NCBI RefSeq assembly: GCF_000934685.1
Contig: NZ_JYNQ01000001.1
Coordinates: forward strand, 2,282,501-2,346,500
Direction: 5' to 3'
DNA length: 64,000 nt
Source of the DNA: Lacinutrix sp. Hel_I_90
GTDB taxonomy: Bacteria; Bacteroidota; Bacteroidia; Flavobacteriales; Flavobacteriaceae
Part shown: one piece after another, positions 1 through 9,516 of the stretch
Position numbering within the stretch: position 1 is the stretch's first letter
Layout: every line of letters begins with the position of its first letter
The notes under the pieces: model-generated
Databases searched by the model: none
What the model saw: the letters and a program-made list of their open reading frames with translations, nothing else
Told to the model about the DNA's origin: nothing
Made by a program: the position numbers and the translations under genes

Positions 1-887
1 TAAAACCAATTTTAGAGGAATTTAAACCAGACTATGTATACGTTCATGGTGATACAACCACGACAATGGCGGCAAGTATAGCTTCATTTTATTCTGGAGC
101 AAAAGTGTGTCATGTCGAGGCAGGTTTAAGGACATTTAACAAACGGTCTCCGTTTCCAGAAGAAGTGAATAGAAGTATTGCTGGGAGCATATCAGATTAC
201 CACTTTGCTCCAACTACCACTTCAAAACAGAATTTACTAAACGAAAATATTTCAGAAGAAAACATTCTTGTTACTGGTAATACTGTTATCGATGCATTAG
301 ACTTTAGCTCAGGAAAAGTAACGTCAGCACTATACTCAGATAATGAGGTTGAAAAGCTAAAGAATATGGTTGATGATTCAAAAAAAATAATACTCGTTAC
401 TGGTCATAGACGTGAAAATCATGGGCAAGGATTTATTAATATTTGTAGTGCTTTAAAGGAGATAGCAGAAGAAAACAATAATGTTCAAATCATTTACCCA
501 GTACATTTAAATCCAAATGTTCAAAAGCCAGTATATGAACTTTTAGCGGGTATTGAAAATGTAAAACTTATTGATCCATTGTCCTATCCTGCATTTGTAT
601 GGTTAATGAATAAATCGCATCTTATTATTACTGATAGTGGTGGTGTGCAAGAAGAAGCACCTAGTTTAGGGAAACCTGTTTTGGTAATGCGTGATACTAC
701 AGAAAGACCAGAAGCAGTTGATGCGGGAACGGTTTTTTTAGTAGGAACAGACAAAGATAAAATAGTAAAAGAAACAAATAATTTACTGAATAATGAATCT
801 GCCTATTTAAAAATGAGCAAATTACATAATCCTTATGGAGATGGTACCGCTTGTCAGAAAATAGTAAGTTTCATTTCTAATTTATAA
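1..887 (+). CDS. wecB: UDP-N-acetylglucosamine 2-epimerase (5' end outside window)
   Basis: This enzyme interconverts UDP-GlcNAc and UDP-ManNAc in the cytoplasm, supplying the substrate of the next gene. The reading frame is open from base 3, so the gene is cut by the window edge. About 294 residues are visible, against a usual length of about 370, so roughly 80 N-terminal residues are missing. Family motifs are clear: VHGDTTTTMA near the start, HVEAGLRT, FPEEVNRS, the VTGHRRENHGQGF stretch, and TDSGGVQEEAPSLGKP in the nucleotide-binding C-terminal half. The stop codon lies two bases before the wecC start, so the two are almost certainly one operon. An ATG at 66 is internal to the conserved fold and is not the start. 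Confidence 0.95.
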   Translation, partial: KPILEEFKPDYVYVHGDTTTTMAASIASFYSGAKVCHVEAGLRTFNKRSPFPEEVNRSIAGSISDYHFAPTTTSKQNLLNENISEENILVTGNTVIDALDFSSGKVTSALYSDNEVEKLKNMVDDSKKIILVTGHRRENHGQGFINICSALKEIAEENNNVQIIYPVHLNPNVQKPVYELLAGIENVKLIDPLSYPAFVWLMNKSHLIITDSGGVQEEAPSLGKPVLVMRDTTERPEAVDAGTVFLVGTDKDKIVKETNNLLNNESAYLKMSKLHNPYGDGTACQKIVSFISNL

Positions 888-889
888 AT

Positions 890-2095
890 ATGAGTAATAA
901 ACCAAACGTTGTAATGGTGGGCTTAGGCTACATTGGTTTGCCTACAGCCGCATTGATAGCGAGTAGAAACATTAAAGTCACTGGTGTTGATATTCATCAA
1001 CATGTAGTAGATACGATTAACAAGGGAGAAATTCACATTATTGAACCTGATTTAGACGGTTTAGTGCATCATGTGGTAAAAGACAAGTTTTTAACGGCGA
1101 GTACCACTCCTGTTGAAGCAGATGTGTACTTAATTGCGGTCCCGACACCCTTTAAGGGCGATCATGAACCCGATATATCTTATGTAGAATCTGCTACACG
1201 TGCTATTTTACCCACGCTTAAAGAAGGGGTCTTAGTTATTATAGAGTCAACCAGCCCAGTAGGTACCACTGAAAAAATGGAAGCGGTTATTTTTTCTGAA
1301 AGACCAGAACTTAAAGGAAAAATATTCATGGCCTACTGTCCAGAGCGTGTATTGCCTGGAAATGTTATATACGAGCTAGAGCATAACGATAGAGCTATTG
1401 GGGGAATTAATGAAGAATCAACAGAAAAAGCAGTTTGGTTTTACAAGCATTTTGTAAAAGGAGAATTACATAAAACCAATGCTAAAACTGCTGAAATGTG
1501 TAAATTAGTTGAAAACTCTTCAAGAGATGCGCAAATTGCTTTTGCTAATGAACTTTCTATGATTTGTGATGAAGCAGGAATAAATGTTTGGGAGCTAATA
1601 AGGTTAGCAAATAAACACCCTAGAGTTAATATATTACAACCGGGAACAGGTGTTGGTGGGCATTGTATTGCTGTAGATCCATGGTTTATAGTTAGTGAGT
1701 TTCCTGAGCAGGCTAAAATTATTCGTATTGCAAGAGAAATCAATAACTACAAAACAGAATGGGTTATTGAAAAAATTAAAAATACAGCTTTGCAATTTGA
1801 ATTAGATAATGGTAAGAAGCCTAAAATTGCAGCCATGGGCTTAGCTTTTAAGCCAAATATAGACGACTTAAGAGAGTCTCCAGCACTAAATGTGGTTACA
1901 GCACTCCAAAATACGACTTTAAGTATTTTAGCGGTTGAACCAAATATTGAGTCGCATAAAACTTTAGAAATATTTTCTATAGATCAAGCACTAAATGACG
2001 CCGATATTATTGTTTACTTAGTTGCTCATGATCAATTTAAAACACTAAAGTCTAATAAATTAGTGTTAGATTTTTGTAACGTTACGAATCAATAA
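890..2095 (+). CDS. wecC: UDP-N-acetyl-D-mannosamine dehydrogenase
   Basis: It oxidises UDP-ManNAc to UDP-ManNAcA with two NAD+. The 401-residue protein has the full UDP-sugar dehydrogenase architecture: an N-terminal Rossmann motif GLGYIGLP, the VPTPF and ESTSPVGTT segments, a central helical domain (SRDAQIAFANELS), the catalytic cysteine at about residue 259 in GGHCIAVDPWF, and a C-terminal UDP-binding domain with GLAFKPNIDDLRESPA. The GGHC and VDPWF context is typical of the ManNAc type rather than glucose dehydrogenases; a separate glucose-type paralogue lies at 25167. It starts two bases after the wecB stop, which supports joint production of UDP-ManNAcA for the polysaccharide locus downstream. 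Confidence 0.93.
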   Translation: MSNKPNVVMVGLGYIGLPTAALIASRNIKVTGVDIHQHVVDTINKGEIHIIEPDLDGLVHHVVKDKFLTASTTPVEADVYLIAVPTPFKGDHEPDISYVESATRAILPTLKEGVLVIIESTSPVGTTEKMEAVIFSERPELKGKIFMAYCPERVLPGNVIYELEHNDRAIGGINEESTEKAVWFYKHFVKGELHKTNAKTAEMCKLVENSSRDAQIAFANELSMICDEAGINVWELIRLANKHPRVNILQPGTGVGGHCIAVDPWFIVSEFPEQAKIIRIAREINNYKTEWVIEKIKNTALQFELDNGKKPKIAAMGLAFKPNIDDLRESPALNVVTALQNTTLSILAVEPNIESHKTLEIFSIDQALNDADIIVYLVAHDQFKTLKSNKLVLDFCNVTNQ

Positions 2096-2106
2096 ATTAA
2101 GGAAAA

Positions 2107-2646
2107 ATGAAAAATATTTTATTATTAGTACTATTTATAGTGGTTATTTCATGTAAAAATGAAGCTAAACAGGAAACGGTTAATGAAGAGACCACTCCTA
2201 TAGTTGAAGAAGCGACAGCCGCAATTTATCCTGCATTAGAAGGTGCTCCGTCGCAACTGAATTATATTTTTGAAAATGGCTTTGAGTTTGCAGAAGATAT
2301 CAAAGTTAATTACATCGCATTACAGTCTAAAGGAGGAGATAACTATCAATTAATTTACGGTTTAAATGAAAAAACTAATCTGGAGCGTCTGGAAACATTA
2401 AAGGTCTCAGCAGTATTTTACGCAGAAAACCCAAAATTATTTAAAGAAAAATTATATCAAGACAGAAAATCAAGACAAATTCCTGCTCTTTGTAAGATTA
2501 TGATATTGGACAACGAACCAGTAATTTCTCAAGAATTTACATTATTGCCAAAAAAGCATGAGCAAATAAAATTTTATTTTTATTCAGACAAAGGAGTAGA
2601 AAATGATAAAATGTTAACCATAAGAAATATCGACTTACCTAAATAA
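2107..2646 (+). CDS. Small lipoprotein of unknown function
   Basis: This 179-residue protein has a classic lipoprotein signal: a short charged start, a hydrophobic stretch of about 12 residues, then VVISC with the lipidated cysteine at residue 16, followed by an acidic linker (KNEAKQETVNEE). The mature part has no motif I recognise. It starts 11 bases after wecC and is followed by a weak terminator-like hairpin, so it is probably the last gene of the wecB-wecC transcript. It might be an envelope protein linked to the polysaccharide, but nothing in the sequence shows that. Confidence 0.75.
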   Translation: MKNILLLVLFIVVISCKNEAKQETVNEETTPIVEEATAAIYPALEGAPSQLNYIFENGFEFAEDIKVNYIALQSKGGDNYQLIYGLNEKTNLERLETLKVSAVFYAENPKLFKEKLYQDRKSRQIPALCKIMILDNEPVISQEFTLLPKKHEQIKFYFYSDKGVENDKMLTIRNIDLPK

Positions 2647-2648
2647 GT

Positions 2649-2669
2649 ATCATTTTAAATGATTTTTTT
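2649..2669 (+). terminator. Terminator-like hairpin after the wecB-wecC-lipoprotein unit
   Basis: ATCATT at 2649-2654 pairs with AATGAT at 2658-2663 across a three-base loop, followed immediately by a run of seven T. The stem is short and AT-rich, so it would be a weak intrinsic terminator, but it stands at the right place, three bases after the lipoprotein stop. Confidence 0.45.
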
Positions 2670-2679
2670 CGAATCTTAA

Positions 2680-2687
2680 TATTTTTG
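2680..2687 (+). promoter_or_regulatory. Possible -7 box (TATTTTTG) for the module 1 operon
   Basis: TATTTTTG fits the Bacteroidota -7 consensus TAnnTTTG. It lies in the 240-base gap between the lipoprotein and the first bi-domain oxidoreductase, about 200 bases before the start codon. No convincing -33 TTG is present at the right spacing. If used, the transcript would have a long leader. The rest of the gap shows nothing else I can name. Confidence 0.3.
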
Positions 2688-2886
2688 TAGTTACTAGACT
2701 TAGTATTAAAGGTTAAAATTCATTCGTTACAAATAAATGAATAAAGACGAACTCTTTTGTTTTAAATAAATCCAATTTTGTTGTCTAGACCAAAGCAAGG
2801 GTTAAAGGCTAAATAGATGTTTTGCATTTTGACGCACAATCACATGAAGTATTAGCAAAATATATAATAGAAAATTTAAATTAAGA

Positions 2887-5007
2887 ATGTTACAAGCCAT
2901 AATAAAAAAAGGAAAAGTAGTTGCAGAAGAAGTTTCGGCACCAATCTTATCTGCAGGAGAAGTTTTAATTAGTGTATCGCATAGTTGTATTTCGGCAGGA
3001 ACAGAACTTAAAAGTGTTGGAAATAGTGGTGAGAATCTTTTAATAAGAGCCATTAAACAACCCGAAAACCTTAAAAAGGTCATTGCCATGGCAAAGGCTC
3101 AAGGCATTTCTAGAGCGTTCTCTAAAGTGCAGCAAAAAGTAAAGTATGGGACGCCAACAGGTTATTCAAATTCAGGTATTGTAATTGCTGTTGGCGAAGG
3201 TGTATCTAAGTTTCAAGTTGGCGATAAAGTAGCTGCTGCTGGAGCAGGTATTGCTAATCACGCAGAATTTGTGGTTGTGCCACAAAATTTAGTCATGAAA
3301 GTGCCAGAAGGTTTAGATTTAAAACTAGCATCAACGGTAACATTAGGCGGTATTGCCTTACAAGGTGTGCGTCGAGCAGATTTACGATTGGGAGAATATG
3401 CAGTAGTTATTGGCGCGGGGATCTTAGGTTTATTAACGGTTCAATATTTAAAAAACTCTGGCGTTCGTACTATTGTAACAGATATTAATGACGACAGATT
3501 AAAGATTGCCGAAGAACTTGGAGCCGATTTAATTATCAATCCCACAAAAGGGGATGTTGTAAAAACCATTACTAGTTTTACAGGTGGTTTTGGAGCAGAT
3601 GCTGTAATTTTTACAGCAGCTACAGGAAGCAGTGAACCTTTATCTGAAGCTTTTAAAGCCTGTAAGAAAAAAGGACGGGTTATTTTAGTTGGTGTCTCTG
3701 GAATGGAAATTAAACGAGAAGACATTTACCAAAAAGAACTAGATTTCTTAGTGTCTACCTCTTATGGCCCTGGACGATACGATAGAAGTTATGAAGATAA
3801 TGGTAACGACTATCCTTATGCTTATGTGCGTTGGACAGAAAACCGAAACATGACAGAGTATCTAAAGATGCTTCATGAAGGTAAGGTTAATTTACAACCA
3901 CTAATAAGCAAAGTATATCCAATTGAAGAAGTAGAAGAAGCTTACGCATCTCTACAAAGCCTAGAAAAGCCAATTATTGTGTTATTGTCTTATGATACGA
4001 CTACAGAAGTACCAACAGATAATAAAGTTGCAGTAAACACAAATTATACAAAACCAAATTCAGCGTTAAACGTTGCACTTGTTGGTGCAGGTAGTTTTGC
4101 GACTGCCATGCATTTGCCAAACATGCAAAAAATGAAAGACAAGTATGCTTTATATGCGGTAGTTAATAGAACGGGGCATAAAAGTAAAACGGTTGCTACT
4201 CATTTTGATGCAAAATATACAACCTCAGAGATTAACGATGTTTTAGTAGATGATAATGTAGATTTAGTTTTTGTTACTACGCAACACAAAGATCATGCTT
4301 CATTGGTTTTACAATCTTTACAAGCAGGAAAACATGTTTTTGTTGAAAAACCGTTAGCCACAACACAAGAAGATCTTGATAAAATTATTGCGTTTTATAA
4401 TGATGAGAGCATTGCTAAAAAGCCAATGTTACTTACCGGTTTTAACAGACGTTTTAGTAAATACGCTCAAGAAATAAAAACACATACAGATACACGTACA
4501 AATCCATTATACGTTAGTTATAGAATTAATGCAGGTTTTAGACCAGCGACTGATGCTTTGCACGAACATGGTGGACGTGTTGTAGGCGAAGTATGTCACT
4601 TTATAGATTTGATTTCTTTTCTAACAGATTCTAGTATTGTTTCTGTTAGTGTTGAAAAACTCTCGCCAAAAAACAGTCAGATTAGAGCAGACGATAATGT
4701 CTCTGTTTTATTAAAATACAAGGATGGCTCGGTGGCTAACTTGCAATATTTTGCTGTTGGAAATAAAGGGTATCAAAAAGAGAATTTAGAAGTACATTAT
4801 GATGAAAAAACCATTATTATGGATGATTTTACTAAGCTTACAGGTTACGGCGTAAAGGTAAAAGACATTAATTCTAAAACACCTGAAAAAGGACAATACG
4901 AAGAGTTGGTTCATTTTTATGATGCTATCGCCAATAATAAATGGGCTATAGATTTTGATAACATGGTAGAAACAACACAAGCTACTTTTTTGATTCAGGA
5001 TAATTAA
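2887..5007 (+). CDS. Bi-domain oxidoreductase (MDR dehydrogenase fused to Gfo/Idh/MocA), copy 1
   Basis: This 706-residue fusion has two cofactor-binding halves. Residues 1 to about 370 are a medium-chain dehydrogenase domain with a Rossmann motif GAGILG near residue 176. The position that usually holds the catalytic-zinc cysteine reads ISAGTE, so zinc dependence is doubtful. Residues from about 395 onward are a Gfo/Idh/MocA domain with VGAGSFATAMH and the hallmark VEKPLA near residue 486. Such fusions are known from polysaccharide clusters and presumably act on a sugar or sugar nucleotide in the cytoplasm; the substrate is unknown. It precedes a heparinase-like gene by 10 bases, the same arrangement as the paralogue at 13328. 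Confidence 0.85.
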   Translation: MLQAIIKKGKVVAEEVSAPILSAGEVLISVSHSCISAGTELKSVGNSGENLLIRAIKQPENLKKVIAMAKAQGISRAFSKVQQKVKYGTPTGYSNSGIVIAVGEGVSKFQVGDKVAAAGAGIANHAEFVVVPQNLVMKVPEGLDLKLASTVTLGGIALQGVRRADLRLGEYAVVIGAGILGLLTVQYLKNSGVRTIVTDINDDRLKIAEELGADLIINPTKGDVVKTITSFTGGFGADAVIFTAATGSSEPLSEAFKACKKKGRVILVGVSGMEIKREDIYQKELDFLVSTSYGPGRYDRSYEDNGNDYPYAYVRWTENRNMTEYLKMLHEGKVNLQPLISKVYPIEEVEEAYASLQSLEKPIIVLLSYDTTTEVPTDNKVAVNTNYTKPNSALNVALVGAGSFATAMHLPNMQKMKDKYALYAVVNRTGHKSKTVATHFDAKYTTSEINDVLVDDNVDLVFVTTQHKDHASLVLQSLQAGKHVFVEKPLATTQEDLDKIIAFYNDESIAKKPMLLTGFNRRFSKYAQEIKTHTDTRTNPLYVSYRINAGFRPATDALHEHGGRVVGEVCHFIDLISFLTDSSIVSVSVEKLSPKNSQIRADDNVSVLLKYKDGSVANLQYFAVGNKGYQKENLEVHYDEKTIIMDDFTKLTGYGVKVKDINSKTPEKGQYEELVHFYDAIANNKWAIDFDNMVETTQATFLIQDN

Positions 5008-5017
5008 TGTTCAAAAA

Positions 5018-6946
5018 ATGAATATTGAAACAGTAGTATCTAAACCTATCCCAGTAGTATGGTATCGTTTTAAGCAATTATTAAAACTTAAATATTACTT
5101 TAAGACTCAGTTTTGGTCTAAGGTCGAAAAACAAATAGCGACTAAAGTGTCTAAAGGAACTGCTTTTAAAACTAAAAGCAATTTGTTTCATGACACTTTT
5201 AATGGTTATAACGAATTAACTTCAGTTTTAAACAACATTACATTAGATAAGGCTAATCGTATCTTAGAAGGTACAATTAGCGTTTTTGATGTAGACTATC
5301 AATTTACATTTCCATTACAATGGAATGTAGATTGGAGAGCTAATGAAACTTGGGAAAACAAGTATTTTAAGGGGTATCGTTTTTATAAACCCAATAAGGA
5401 AAAGGAATTCGATGTTAAATTTCCATGGGAATTATCTAGGCTTAGTTTTTTAATCACTGTTGCTAGAGCCTATTTAATAAATAATGATGCCAAGTATTTA
5501 GCGTTTGTAAACACCACTTTGCAAGACTGGAAAACCAAAAACCCAATGGCACATTCTGTAAATTGGTATCCCATGGAAGTTGCTGTGCGTACAGTAAACT
5601 TAATACAATTACGAGAGTTATTATTACTTAGCCCAGAAACAGATAAGACCATTAATTTGTTAAATGAAGTATTGTTACTTCAAGGCGTTTTTTTATGGCG
5701 AACTGTTGAATACACTGATGTTCGTGGTAACCACTACGCTGCAAACGTAACAGCACTTTTATTATTAGGGAAAGTGTTTAAAGGGTTTTATAAAGAAGCA
5801 AAGGAATGGTATCATTATGCCATTTCTAAAACCGAAAAAGAGTTTCATTTACAGTTTTTAAAAGATGGTGTAAATTTCGAAAAATCAATACCGTATCACA
5901 GATTAGTTGTAGAGTTGTTTTTTATTTCGTTTTTAGTAATGAAACGAACAGGTGTTAAATTAGAAACAGAAACACTAACTATTTTTAAAAGTGCGAATAG
6001 TTTTATTAAAAGCATAACAAAACCCAATTTAGAAACGCCAATTATTGGCGATAATGATAGTGCTTCGGTATTTCAAAATGATAACTTGTCTTTAAACAAT
6101 CATTCAAACATGCTACAATTGGCAAGTTTGTTTTTAGAAGATGAACGTTTAAATATTTCAAATGAGGCATATCATTCTTCAATGGAATGCTTCGGAATTA
6201 ACAGCATTACTTCATCAACAAAAAACGTAGCATTTCAGCTAAATTACTTTGAAAAAGGCGGCTTTATTTCAGCTAAAACCAAATCAGATTATTTTATAGC
6301 GGATTATGGTGAAGTTGGTATGAATGGAAAAGGGGGTCATGGGCATAACGATTTGTTTAGTTTTGAACTAATGCTTGATGGACAGGATATTATAGTAGAT
6401 CCTGGTTGCTACACGTATACTGGAAATTTAGATCTTAAAAGCGAGATGAAATCGTCATCGTATCATAATGGTTTAGTTGTAGACAATGAAGAAATTGCAC
6501 CACAAATTGGTGAATGGGGCATTAGTAACATGGCTGAGCCGCAAAAAGTTAGTTGTGATGAAAACGAAAATTCTACTACAATTTCGGGAGAGCACAATGG
6601 CTACCAAAGATTAGAAAGCCCAGTAAAACACAAACGCACGTTTACTATTGCAAAAGATTTTAATGAGATACTTTGTGAAGACGAGGTGTTTTGTAACTCC
6701 AAACATGAAATCACTAGAAGTCTGCATTTCGCTGCCCATGTTAATCTTACTGTTCAAAATAAAAGTATAGTTGTAAAAGTAGAGAAGAAGCAATATCTTA
6801 TTACATTTGACCCAGAGACTGAAGTAGCTCTTGATGATTATTATTTAAGCCCTAATTATGGTTCCAAAGTAATAGCAAAGAGGGCTGTTTTAAAAACAAA
6901 AGTCACTAATAATATTGTGCTCTACTTCAACATAACAAATGAATAA
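5018..6946 (+). CDS. Heparinase II/III-family protein, copy 1
   Basis: This 642-residue protein has an N-terminal alpha/alpha-toroid region (NWYPMEVAVRTVNL, NHYAANVTALLLLG) and a C-terminal beta-sandwich carrying the family signature GHGHNDLFSFEL followed by DPGCYTYTG, with the histidines near residues 440-442. The family contains polysaccharide lyases that cleave uronic-acid glycosidic bonds by beta-elimination. No signal peptide is visible; the N-terminus is basic and amphipathic. That and the biosynthetic setting argue against a simple secreted degradative enzyme. It is sandwiched between the fusion oxidoreductase and a flippase that starts at the base after its stop. Confidence 0.85.
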   Translation: MNIETVVSKPIPVVWYRFKQLLKLKYYFKTQFWSKVEKQIATKVSKGTAFKTKSNLFHDTFNGYNELTSVLNNITLDKANRILEGTISVFDVDYQFTFPLQWNVDWRANETWENKYFKGYRFYKPNKEKEFDVKFPWELSRLSFLITVARAYLINNDAKYLAFVNTTLQDWKTKNPMAHSVNWYPMEVAVRTVNLIQLRELLLLSPETDKTINLLNEVLLLQGVFLWRTVEYTDVRGNHYAANVTALLLLGKVFKGFYKEAKEWYHYAISKTEKEFHLQFLKDGVNFEKSIPYHRLVVELFFISFLVMKRTGVKLETETLTIFKSANSFIKSITKPNLETPIIGDNDSASVFQNDNLSLNNHSNMLQLASLFLEDERLNISNEAYHSSMECFGINSITSSTKNVAFQLNYFEKGGFISAKTKSDYFIADYGEVGMNGKGGHGHNDLFSFELMLDGQDIIVDPGCYTYTGNLDLKSEMKSSSYHNGLVVDNEEIAPQIGEWGISNMAEPQKVSCDENENSTTISGEHNGYQRLESPVKHKRTFTIAKDFNEILCEDEVFCNSKHEITRSLHFAAHVNLTVQNKSIVVKVEKKQYLITFDPETEVALDDYYLSPNYGSKVIAKRAVLKTKVTNNIVLYFNITNE

Positions 6947-8407
6947 ATGAACAAACTAAGTCGTGACTTATTTTTTAGTACTGCATTTTCAGTATTAAAC
7001 GTGTTGTTTAATATGTGGCTCATAAAAGAGGCAGAGTTCATGCTTAGCGCAGTAGCGCTAGGTGTTTTTTTACTAATGCGTAGGGTTAGTGCAACATTCA
7101 CCAATTTAAGTCAGTTAGGTACTTCGCAAGCTATTATTCGATTTGTAAGCGTAAACAAAAACAATTTAGAAAAAAAGAAAGTTTATTTCTTGATTTCATT
7201 TTTAGGTTGGTTTGTAAGTGTTCTCATTTTAATTGGGCTTTATTATTTTCTGGGAGAATATCTTGGAAATATTACTTATAACGAAAATGAAAACAGCAAA
7301 ATGTATATGCAATTAACCTTGTGGTATATCGCTGTTTTACATTTAAGTTATTTAGTTCAGCCGTATTTTTTAACACAGCGGAAAATAATTACTTATAATT
7401 TGATAAGTACATTAAATGCCAGTGTTATTCTACTTTTTGTATTCTATTATTTTTCTAAAAAACCAAATTTAGAATCTATTTTATATAGTGCATTATTTGT
7501 GATGTCTGTATTACAAATAGTGCTTATGCTATATATTATTGTTAAATTAAAACTTTATAAGATACCATCAATAAAGGAACTAAAACAAGAATGGAAACCA
7601 TTTTATACCTATAGTATTCCTCGGGCGCTAATTACATTTTCAGACATGTTTTTACTTACCATTGGATCCCTATTAATCTCTAAAGAGAATACAGTAATTG
7701 CCTCCTTTCTTATTGCTTTAGTTTTAGCAAGAATGGTTTTAGTAGTTTTACAACCAGTTTCTAAATTATCATCTGTAATCATTGGAAATGATAATGTCAT
7801 TAAAAAACAGCAACAAGCTATTAATTTGATGACTGGCGCAATTGTTTACCTTACTTTGTTATTTGTGGTCCTATTATCTACTTGGTTAGATGTTTTACTG
7901 AGGTATTGGTTAACAAATCCAGAAACGATAACTGACGTATTATACGCCTTTGGCTTTATTGCTTTTGGACTCATACCTTATGCGTTTTTTCAAGGCTTAA
8001 AAGGCATTATCGAAATTAAATATTTTAAACCATATAATTTATACTCCTTAGTGCTTGCAATAGCATTACATGTGATATTATTTTTAGTGTTGAGACGCTA
8101 TTATGACACCTTATTGTCCTTATCCATTTCTTTGGCTATAGCCTTTGTTTCTTTGGGAATAACAACTGTTATTTGGTGCCGAAAAGATTTTTTTGGGAAT
8201 CAATATTTTAGATTCGAAATCCTAATCCTTCTAGGTGTTTTTCTATTTATAGCGAATTACATCGCCAACCAATATTTTAATAATTTAATTGGTTTTGTAT
8301 TATGTAGTTTGCTTTCTGCAATTCTATACGCTGCAGTGCTATTTAAAGCTAAGCCTTTATTTATAAAAGAGGCAATTAATGTCTTATTAAAACGAAAGAT
8401 CACTTAA
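6947..8407 (+). CDS. Polysaccharide flippase, Wzx/MATE-like
   Basis: The 486-residue protein is a polytopic membrane protein with about 12 to 14 predicted hydrophobic segments and scattered basic loops, as in the oligosaccharide flippase superfamily. The N-terminal region (LSRDLFFSTAFSVLNV) matches how such proteins begin. It would move a lipid-linked repeat unit across the inner membrane. It begins directly after the heparinase-like gene stop and is followed after two bases by a glycosyltransferase, so it is part of the same operon. A second, unrelated-context flippase lies at 51083. Confidence 0.85.
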   Translation: MNKLSRDLFFSTAFSVLNVLFNMWLIKEAEFMLSAVALGVFLLMRRVSATFTNLSQLGTSQAIIRFVSVNKNNLEKKKVYFLISFLGWFVSVLILIGLYYFLGEYLGNITYNENENSKMYMQLTLWYIAVLHLSYLVQPYFLTQRKIITYNLISTLNASVILLFVFYYFSKKPNLESILYSALFVMSVLQIVLMLYIIVKLKLYKIPSIKELKQEWKPFYTYSIPRALITFSDMFLLTIGSLLISKENTVIASFLIALVLARMVLVVLQPVSKLSSVIIGNDNVIKKQQQAINLMTGAIVYLTLLFVVLLSTWLDVLLRYWLTNPETITDVLYAFGFIAFGLIPYAFFQGLKGIIEIKYFKPYNLYSLVLAIALHVILFLVLRRYYDTLLSLSISLAIAFVSLGITTVIWCRKDFFGNQYFRFEILILLGVFLFIANYIANQYFNNLIGFVLCSLLSAILYAAVLFKAKPLFIKEAINVLLKRKIT

Positions 8408-8409
8408 AA

Positions 8410-9516
8410 ATGAACATATTATTCTTTATCTCACACCAGCCAAATCCACGGTTTATTAAACAAATAAACTATTTGGCAAAGAACAATACCGTGACGTTAT
8501 TATTTTTTAAACGGAAAACTCTAGCCAATTTAAACGAGTCTATAGACCGTAACGTGGTCATTCATGATTTAGGTGAAATCCCCAATGCATCGCGGCCCAT
8601 CAAGCGAATAGGGGTTTATTTAAAAACCATTAAAAAACTGAAACAACTCTTTAAAGTAACTAATTTTGAAGTGCTTTTGATTAATAATATAGATGTGTTG
8701 TTATTATATAACGCCGCGACTATTTTTAAGAAAAAAACCGCAAAAGTAACCATTGAAATTTCGGACTTACGCGAATTTGTTTTTAGCGAAACCGCATCAG
8801 CAAAACGCATGAGAAGTTTAGAAAAAAGATTGTATAATAAGTATATAGATAAACTGATAGTAACTTCAAAAAAGTATTATGAGTATCACTTTAGTACGTT
8901 TTTTAATAAGGAGGTTTTTGTATTAGAAAACAAATTGTTATCAAAAGAAATTAAAGTAAATAAAATAACTGAACCTATAAAAAACAAAATAACGATCATA
9001 GGAATAGTAGGTTTATTATTAAGGAAAAATGAATATATAAAACTCTTTGAAACTTATAAAAACAGCGAAACGGTAGCTATTCATATTCATGGAAAAGGAC
9101 AACACCAAAACATAGTTGAAGATTATGCTTTGAAATATGATAACATAACTTATTTTGGCCCTTATAATGCGTTTACAGATGCTGAAAAGATATATAAGTC
9201 ACTAGATATTATTTATTTGGTGTATGATACGGATCAAGTCTCGTTAAATAATAAGTTAGCACTACCTAATAAGTTATACGAATGTATGTATTATAAAGTG
9301 CCCTTAATATGCAGTAAGGACACATACTTAGCCGAATTGGTAGAAAAAGATAACATAGGAGTAGCAATTAATTATAAAGAAGAAAATGCTATTGAAGAGG
9401 CTGTCTCACAATTGGTAGATAATAAAGATATTAAAGAGGCGTTTACAGCTTTACCTAAAGATGCTTACTTGGGAGATAATGATTATATAGCAATGGAAGT
9501 CTTTTTAGGGAAATAA
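8410..9516 (+). CDS. Glycosyltransferase, GT-B fold (family 4-like)
   Basis: The 368-residue protein begins MNILFFISHQPNPR, a GT-B N-terminal strand with a substrate-binding loop. Its C-terminal half has HGKGQHQ, a DIIYLVYD strand, and LPNKLYECMYYKVP, which resembles the nucleotide-sugar-binding E-x7-E-like region of GT4 enzymes. There is no membrane segment, so it should act on the cytoplasmic face. Donor and acceptor cannot be told. It abuts the ligase-like gene, whose ATG is the next base after its stop. Confidence 0.8.
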   Translation: MNILFFISHQPNPRFIKQINYLAKNNTVTLLFFKRKTLANLNESIDRNVVIHDLGEIPNASRPIKRIGVYLKTIKKLKQLFKVTNFEVLLINNIDVLLLYNAATIFKKKTAKVTIEISDLREFVFSETASAKRMRSLEKRLYNKYIDKLIVTSKKYYEYHFSTFFNKEVFVLENKLLSKEIKVNKITEPIKNKITIIGIVGLLLRKNEYIKLFETYKNSETVAIHIHGKGQHQNIVEDYALKYDNITYFGPYNAFTDAEKIYKSLDIIYLVYDTDQVSLNNKLALPNKLYECMYYKVPLICSKDTYLAELVEKDNIGVAINYKEENAIEEAVSQLVDNKDIKEAFTALPKDAYLGDNDYIAMEVFLGK

